The notes below the pieces were generated by a model, which worked only from the letters and a program-made list of their open reading frames with translations, did not search any database and was not told the origin of the DNA. The position numbers and the translations under genes are program-made. Shown here in pieces: positions 46,673 to 50,384 of a DNA stretch of 50,384 bases. The DNA comes from Sphingomonas sp. 37zxx (GTDB lineage: Bacteria > Pseudomonadota > Alphaproteobacteria > Sphingomonadales > Sphingomonadaceae), in assembly GCF_000786205.1 (NCBI RefSeq), contig NZ_JROH01000026.1:1-50384 (forward strand), given 5' to 3'. Within the stretch, counting starts at the first letter, position 1, and each line of letters starts with the position of its first letter.

Positions 46673-47233
46673 TTACGCGGCAACCGGGGCTTCGCGCCGG
46701 AGCGTGAACATGAAGGGCCGCTCGAACCCGCGCATGTCCATGGCACCCACCAGGATGTCGGGGCCGACGGCACGGAAGACGTCGTTGATCGGCAGCGCGT
46801 CATAGATCATCGTCGCGGTAACCACGCCGCGATATTCGGTCATCCGCAGCCGCGCCTGGGGCTTTTGGGTCGCCAGTATTTTCGCCGACATCCGGAACAG
46901 GCCCGATGCGGCACTGCTGCGCGCCAGTTCGATATGATCGATCAACATGCCCATCGGGACTCGCGACGGATCGATCGAGAACAGCTTTTCATCAGCGTCG
47001 GCGAACACCAACGGGTGCGCGTCTTCGGCACCGTCGAAGCGTTTGCCGTGCCAGCCGAACTTTTCGAGCAGCCCGTCAAAAACATGGCCGGTCGGCAGGC
47101 CGGCGCCGTGCCAAGAACCGATCATCTGATCGAGCGTGGCGGCGGGAAGCGAGTCGTAGAATGCAAGCGCGGTGGCCGGATCGCTGCCCGCCTCAAGCGT
47201 TTGCATGCGCGTCGTCAAGTCGCCGGTCATCAT
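46673..47233 (-). CDS. GXWXG/DUF4334 domain protein
   Basis: 186 aa, with ribosome site aaggag before ATG 47233. Residues about 35-60 hold the GXWXG motif (MIGSWHGAGLPTGHVFDGLLEKFGWHGKRF); residues about 100-170 are the DUF4334 part (RMTEYRGVVTATMIYDALPINDVFRAV, DMRGFERPFMFTLRR). This two-part family is found in Proteobacteria, actinomycetes and fungi, has no settled function, and often sits next to oxidoreductases. It is the first gene of the minus-strand cluster and follows a perfect palindrome 40 bases upstream. Confidence 0.87.
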   Translation of the reverse strand: MMTGDLTTRMQTLEAGSDPATALAFYDSLPAATLDQMIGSWHGAGLPTGHVFDGLLEKFGWHGKRFDGAEDAHPLVFADADEKLFSIDPSRVPMGMLIDHIELARSSAASGLFRMSAKILATQKPQARLRMTEYRGVVTATMIYDALPINDVFRAVGPDILVGAMDMRGFERPFMFTLRREAPVAA

Positions 47234-47272
47234 TCTTCTCCTTGAAATCTAAGGCCCCCCTGCCCCGATTCC

Positions 47273-47297
47273 AATATGGTACTTTGAGTACCATATT
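47273..47297. promoter_or_regulatory. Perfect 11-bp inverted repeat, probable TetR operator
   Basis: Arms aatatggtact (47273-47283) and agtaccatatt (47287-47297) with spacer ttg are perfect complements. It is centred about 52 bases upstream of the DUF4334 start, where a repressor would block the promoter. The nearest regulator gene is the TetR-family gene at 44324-44887. Confidence 0.7.
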
Positions 47298-47909
47298 CAA
47301 GGTCGAACAAGCGGTCGATAACGGCACGACAGTCGCGGCACGGTTTTCGGCAGTGGCGCCGCCACCCGGCATGACCCGGATCGTGGGATGCCAGAAGAGA
47401 AGCGGCTGGAGTTGGCAGGACAGCGGTGCAGCGGTGTCGTTGCGGCGCTGCCGCCCCGGTTTACCGCGCCGGGATCCGTTCCCAAGGACGTAGGGTGGGA
47501 AGCGTCCGCTGGTTTCGGCGCAAGGCCTATGTGGTTGGCACCGACGCCCATGATGGGCACCCGCACCTCAGGCCCGCGCGATTCTGCCAGTTCGATCTGC
47601 GGATCACGGCATTCGACGACCGGCATGGACGCGATCGCAGTGTGTACGGCCCTTGGCAGGTCCTCCGATGGCCAGGCCGGTTGACCCGGCAGCGTACCAT
47701 CGGAAAAATACGAAACGGTAGCATTTGCGGCGCGGAATGATCTAACCGTGCGACTGAAGCATTATGCGCTGATCGAGCTTTGCGATCTGCGTACCTCTGC
47801 AGCAGGTCGATCGAGGGCAACGGCAGCAGCGGGCCATCGAGCAGCAGCGCGCATCCGCCAGACACCACAAGGCCCACTGCGCCTTCAGTATACGACAAGG
47901 AGACCATCG
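47298..47909. other. 612-base gap between divergent genes; possible decayed coding sequence
   Basis: No intact gene is recognisable. A minus-strand stretch near 47490-47690 (containing MPVVECRDPQIELAESRGPEV and VPIMGVGANHIGLAP) reads more like protein than chance but runs into nonsense sequence on both sides, so it may be a remnant. The promoter of the esterase at 47910 must lie at the right end; I see a good ribosome site (aaggag) but no clear promoter boxes. Confidence 0.35.
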
Positions 47910-48962
47910 ATGCCGACGCCCACAAAACGCGAACCAGGTGCCGACACCCACCCGCGCAACTGGTCCGCACGCTGGTTGCTGGCGGTCGGCGTTGGGGCGA
48001 TTGCGGCGGTCGTCGCAGCGCGCCGGGTGCGGAGCATGGCAAAGGTCGCGCCGGAATTGCGCGGTCCCCTGCTGCTCGCGCCGTCCACCATCAACGGCTT
48101 TACCCGGCCCCTTTTGCAGTGGCTGCTGAAAAGCACGAACGCAGCGATACCCGCCGGGGTGCGCATGGCGACGCATCCTGTGCGACGTGGCGAGGGCGCG
48201 CCGACCACAGGGCTGCTGGTCTTCGAGCGTGAAGAATCGTCTGGCGTCCGCCCTGTTCTGTTCTGGATTCACGGCGGTGGCTATGTCGTCGGCAAACCCG
48301 AACAGGACATGGCATTCATCGCCGGGCTGCTGGACCGCCTCGACATCGTGGTGGCGAGCGTCGACTACAGGCTCGCCCCCGATCATCCGTTCCCAGCCCC
48401 ACTCGACGATTGCCACGCCGCACTCGAATGGGTCGTGGAACATGCCGACGACCTGCGCATCGATCCGGCCCGTGTCGTCATCGGGGGGCAGAGCGCAGGC
48501 GGCGGGCTTGCCGCCGCACTTGTGCAGCGGGCGGTGGACCAGGGGCCGATCGCGCCGGTGCTCCAGTTGCTGGTGTATCCGATGCTCGATGCGATGACGG
48601 TCGCGCGGCAGGACGATGCGGGAACAGGGGATTTCATCTGGACGTCGGCGAACAACCGCTATGGCTGGCAAAGCTATCTCGGCGGCGACCCGACCCTTGG
48701 CAGTTACCCAGCTTATGCCGTACCGGCCGCGCGCGCGGATCTGAGCGGCCTGCCGCCGGCATGGATCGGCGTCGGCACACTCGATCTGTTCTGCGCGGAA
48801 GACCGCGCTTATGCCGAGCGGTTGAGAGAGGCGGGGGTGGCATGCGAGTTCCACCTTACCGAGGGCGCATACCACGGCTTCGATATCTTCCGTCCCGAAG
48901 CCGCCGCTACGGTGGCTTTCAACGATTCCCTGTTCGCCGCACTGCGCAAGGCGCTTGGATGA
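47910..48962 (+). CDS. Alpha/beta hydrolase-3, HSL-type esterase
   Basis: 350 aa from ATG 47910, with ribosome site aaggag. N-terminal hydrophobic stretch (WLLAVGVGAIAAVVAA, residues about 23-38). Hormone-sensitive-lipase family marks: oxyanion motif FWIHGGGYVVG, nucleophile GGQSAGGGLAAAL, catalytic Asp region IGVGTLDLFCAED and His in EGAYHGFDIF. Such enzymes cleave short- to medium-chain esters. It is divergent from the DUF4334-SDR-SGNH cluster, so the region holds two unrelated esterase folds and an SDR. Confidence 0.92.
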   Translation: MPTPTKREPGADTHPRNWSARWLLAVGVGAIAAVVAARRVRSMAKVAPELRGPLLLAPSTINGFTRPLLQWLLKSTNAAIPAGVRMATHPVRRGEGAPTTGLLVFEREESSGVRPVLFWIHGGGYVVGKPEQDMAFIAGLLDRLDIVVASVDYRLAPDHPFPAPLDDCHAALEWVVEHADDLRIDPARVVIGGQSAGGGLAAALVQRAVDQGPIAPVLQLLVYPMLDAMTVARQDDAGTGDFIWTSANNRYGWQSYLGGDPTLGSYPAYAVPAARADLSGLPPAWIGVGTLDLFCAEDRAYAERLREAGVACEFHLTEGAYHGFDIFRPEAAATVAFNDSLFAALRKALG

Positions 48963-49040
48963 TCTGTCCTCGGCTAGATGCGACGGTTCGACGGTCCCGA
49001 CGATCTCGAGCTTTTCGGATGTGAAGCCACCTGCAATATT

Positions 49041-50099
49041 GGTTCTGACGCAGTTTTGATGATCGGCGGTCATGTCGCGCCGATCAGCCGGGCCTCAAGA
49101 AGGTCAAGTTTTCCGCGACCGTACATCTGACGTTTGACCAGCTTGAGTTTGGTGATTTGCCCCTTGGTCTGGCCGTTCGACCATTGGGAGATGACGGCGG
49201 CGCGAACGGCGGCAATGTCCCTGGCGACGCCGTTTGCGAACGATGCAATCAGGCTGGCGCGTGCTCGACTTATCCACGGATCAAGTTCAGCGGCGGCTTT
49301 CCGGCGGATCATGAGATGGAACCCGTCGATGATCTGGCGGGCCTCGACAAGCGATGGCACACCGGTTTCGACGGCGGCGACGGTGAGCGTTTCCGCTCTG
49401 GAGAGGTCATTGCGCTCGATTGTCATCAACCGCGCGATGGTTCTGGCTGAGGGTACGCGGTGGAGCGTGTCAGCATCGACCCTATCGGCGCGCCTTCGGC
49501 GTGTTGCCCACTCCGTCACGACGCGAAGTGATCCCCAGAAGCCCTGTGCCTGCAAGGAACGCCACAGTGCGGCGCCATTGTTGCGACCCGCCGCCCACTG
49601 CAGATCCAGCCATGGCAGATAGTTCTCAAGGGAGGTTTCTCGGGTCCTGAACACGGCGCTGCGCTTGCCGCGCAGCACCCGCCGAACCGTGCCGCGACTG
49701 TGGCCGGTAAGCGCCGCCCCGGTCGCGGGCAATGACCGCCACCTGCGGCTGCGCTGCGAGCCATACCTGGGCGGTCGCTGGTTCCCGGTCCGGCAGCAGA
49801 CGTATCGGCCGGCGCCGCTCGAGATCGCAGATGATCGTGCCGTATCTTTGATTGCGCCGCCATGCCCAGTCATCAATACCGATCACCGTCGGAGCCGGAG
49901 ACGGTGGGGTTCCCCGGCGTCGCACGACACGGAGCAGCTTGTCGTTGCCGACAGGCAGCATTAGGCACGCGCTGTGACGAGCGCATGGTGGCCGATCATC
50001 GCGCTCATGAACTCGCGGACGAGATCGTCCGCTGCCCGCCTCTTACGAGAGGTCCCCAAGCCAGCTCTCGTCGAGCGAAGCAGTGTTGTTGCAGTCGTA
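49041..50099 (-). pseudogene. ISL3-family transposase, broken remnant
   Basis: The 3' part (49070 to about 49700) reads in one frame and ends WSNGQTKGQITKLKLVKRQM, YGRGKLDLLEARLIGAT, the typical ISL3 end. The middle (VIGIDDWAWRRNQRYGTIICDLERRRPIRLLPDR and VIARDRGGAY) lies in another frame, and an upstream piece (about 49961-50060, GHHALVTARA) in a third. The helical section after the second catalytic Asp is shortened. A terminal repeat (ggttctgacgcagttttgat) lies at 49041. The 5' end is cut by the palindromic element at 50100. Not functional. Confidence 0.88.
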
Positions 50100-50228
50100 A
50101 TACCAAGTCGCGTGGAACGCGACGCATACCGCCCGCCCCGCCTCCCCACCCGACCACCAAAGATACCATCAGGCTATGGTGGTCGGGTGGGGAGGCGGGG
50201 CGGGCTGGGGATAGGTGAACCTTGGTAT
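50100..50228. repeat. Family B palindromic element, copy 2 (129 bp)
   Basis: Inverted copy of 24869-25007 with the same ends (ataccaag, cttggtat), same GC-rich 28-bp hairpin and loop, and lacking the 10-base ttgacatgaa segment of copy 1. It terminates the ISL3 remnant on one side and an open frame on the other. Confidence 0.9.
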
Positions 50229-50384
50229 AACAGGATGGAACGACGATCATCTCGCCCGGGTTGGGCTTGTCGATGAGCACTTTGGGCGGGTAGCCGCTCT
50301 CTGTGGCCCCAATGAACGAATGACCGGTTCCGGGGAGACGGCAGTGCGGCTTCAGCGTCGGCTTGTGTGAAGGATATCGGATGC
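50229..50384 (-). other. Open frame running in from the window edge (possible gene 3' part)
   Basis: On the minus strand one frame is open from 50384 into the repeat, with protein-like text (GTGHSFIGATESGYPPK, VLIDKPNPGEMIVVP). It may be the interrupted 3' part of a gene outside the window or ISL3-flanking DNA. No family recognised. Confidence 0.25.

Overview
The window looks like about 50 kb of chromosome from a sphingomonad (Alphaproteobacteria, Sphingomonadales, probably Sphingomonas or a close relative). This is inferred from very GC-rich coding DNA, an Atm1-type exporter of the Novosphingobium kind, a CC_3452-family small protein, a class I PHA synthase next to an Ala/Pro/Lys-rich phasin, an Oar-like TonB-dependent receptor, and the gene order sucC-etfB-etfA without sucD. 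No rRNA, tRNA or CRISPR array was seen.

Layout. 1-300: a palindromic repeat cut by the window edge, and a gene truncated by it. 300-5800: yebC and the ruvC/ruvA/ruvB recombination genes, interrupted by a MipA-like outer membrane protein gene and by a parDE toxin-antitoxin pair whose toxin gene overlaps the ruvB start, then a TSUP permease. 6170-9383: sucC, etfB, etfA. 9653-14295: Atm1-type ABC exporter, alpha/beta hydrolase, recQ. 14333-18940: DUF885 protein, thioesterase and the RelA/SpoT homologue on the minus strand, with a 169-bp composite palindromic element at the rsh stop codon. 19082-21737: CC_3452 protein and a divergent HxlR regulator around a clear palindrome, a thioesterase, an aminotransferase. 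21875-24840: PHA synthase and phasin. 25007-33519: rsmE, DUF2147, ubiA, pmbA, an inositol-monophosphatase-family gene, an XpaC-like/TelA pair, typA. 33626-42554: EVE protein, two small proteins, a LytS/LytTR-type two-component system divergent from a large TonB-dependent receptor, and ligA, which carries a low-GC mosaic block inside an intact frame.

42.6-50.4 kb is accessory DNA. It starts with a graveyard of IS3, IS30, IS21 and IS66 fragments mixed with palindromic elements. Then come a TetR regulator, an SGNH hydrolase, an SDR and a DUF4334 protein as a minus-strand cluster behind a perfect 11-bp inverted repeat, a divergent HSL-type esterase, and a broken ISL3 transposase ended by a second palindromic element.

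The main unexplained signal is two families of short, transposase-less palindromic elements. Family A (CTAG ends, two linked hairpins, 169 bp) occurs at 1-29 (partial), 16691-16859 and 43049-43217. Family B (ataccaag/cttggtat ends, long GC-rich hairpin) occurs at 24869-25007 and 50100-50228, with a hairpin made of its end sequence at 43632-43681. Both lie at gene ends or inside dead genes and sometimes supply or overlap stop codons. Other points worth follow-up are parDE translationally linked to ruvB, the ligA mosaic, and several palindromic operator candidates.
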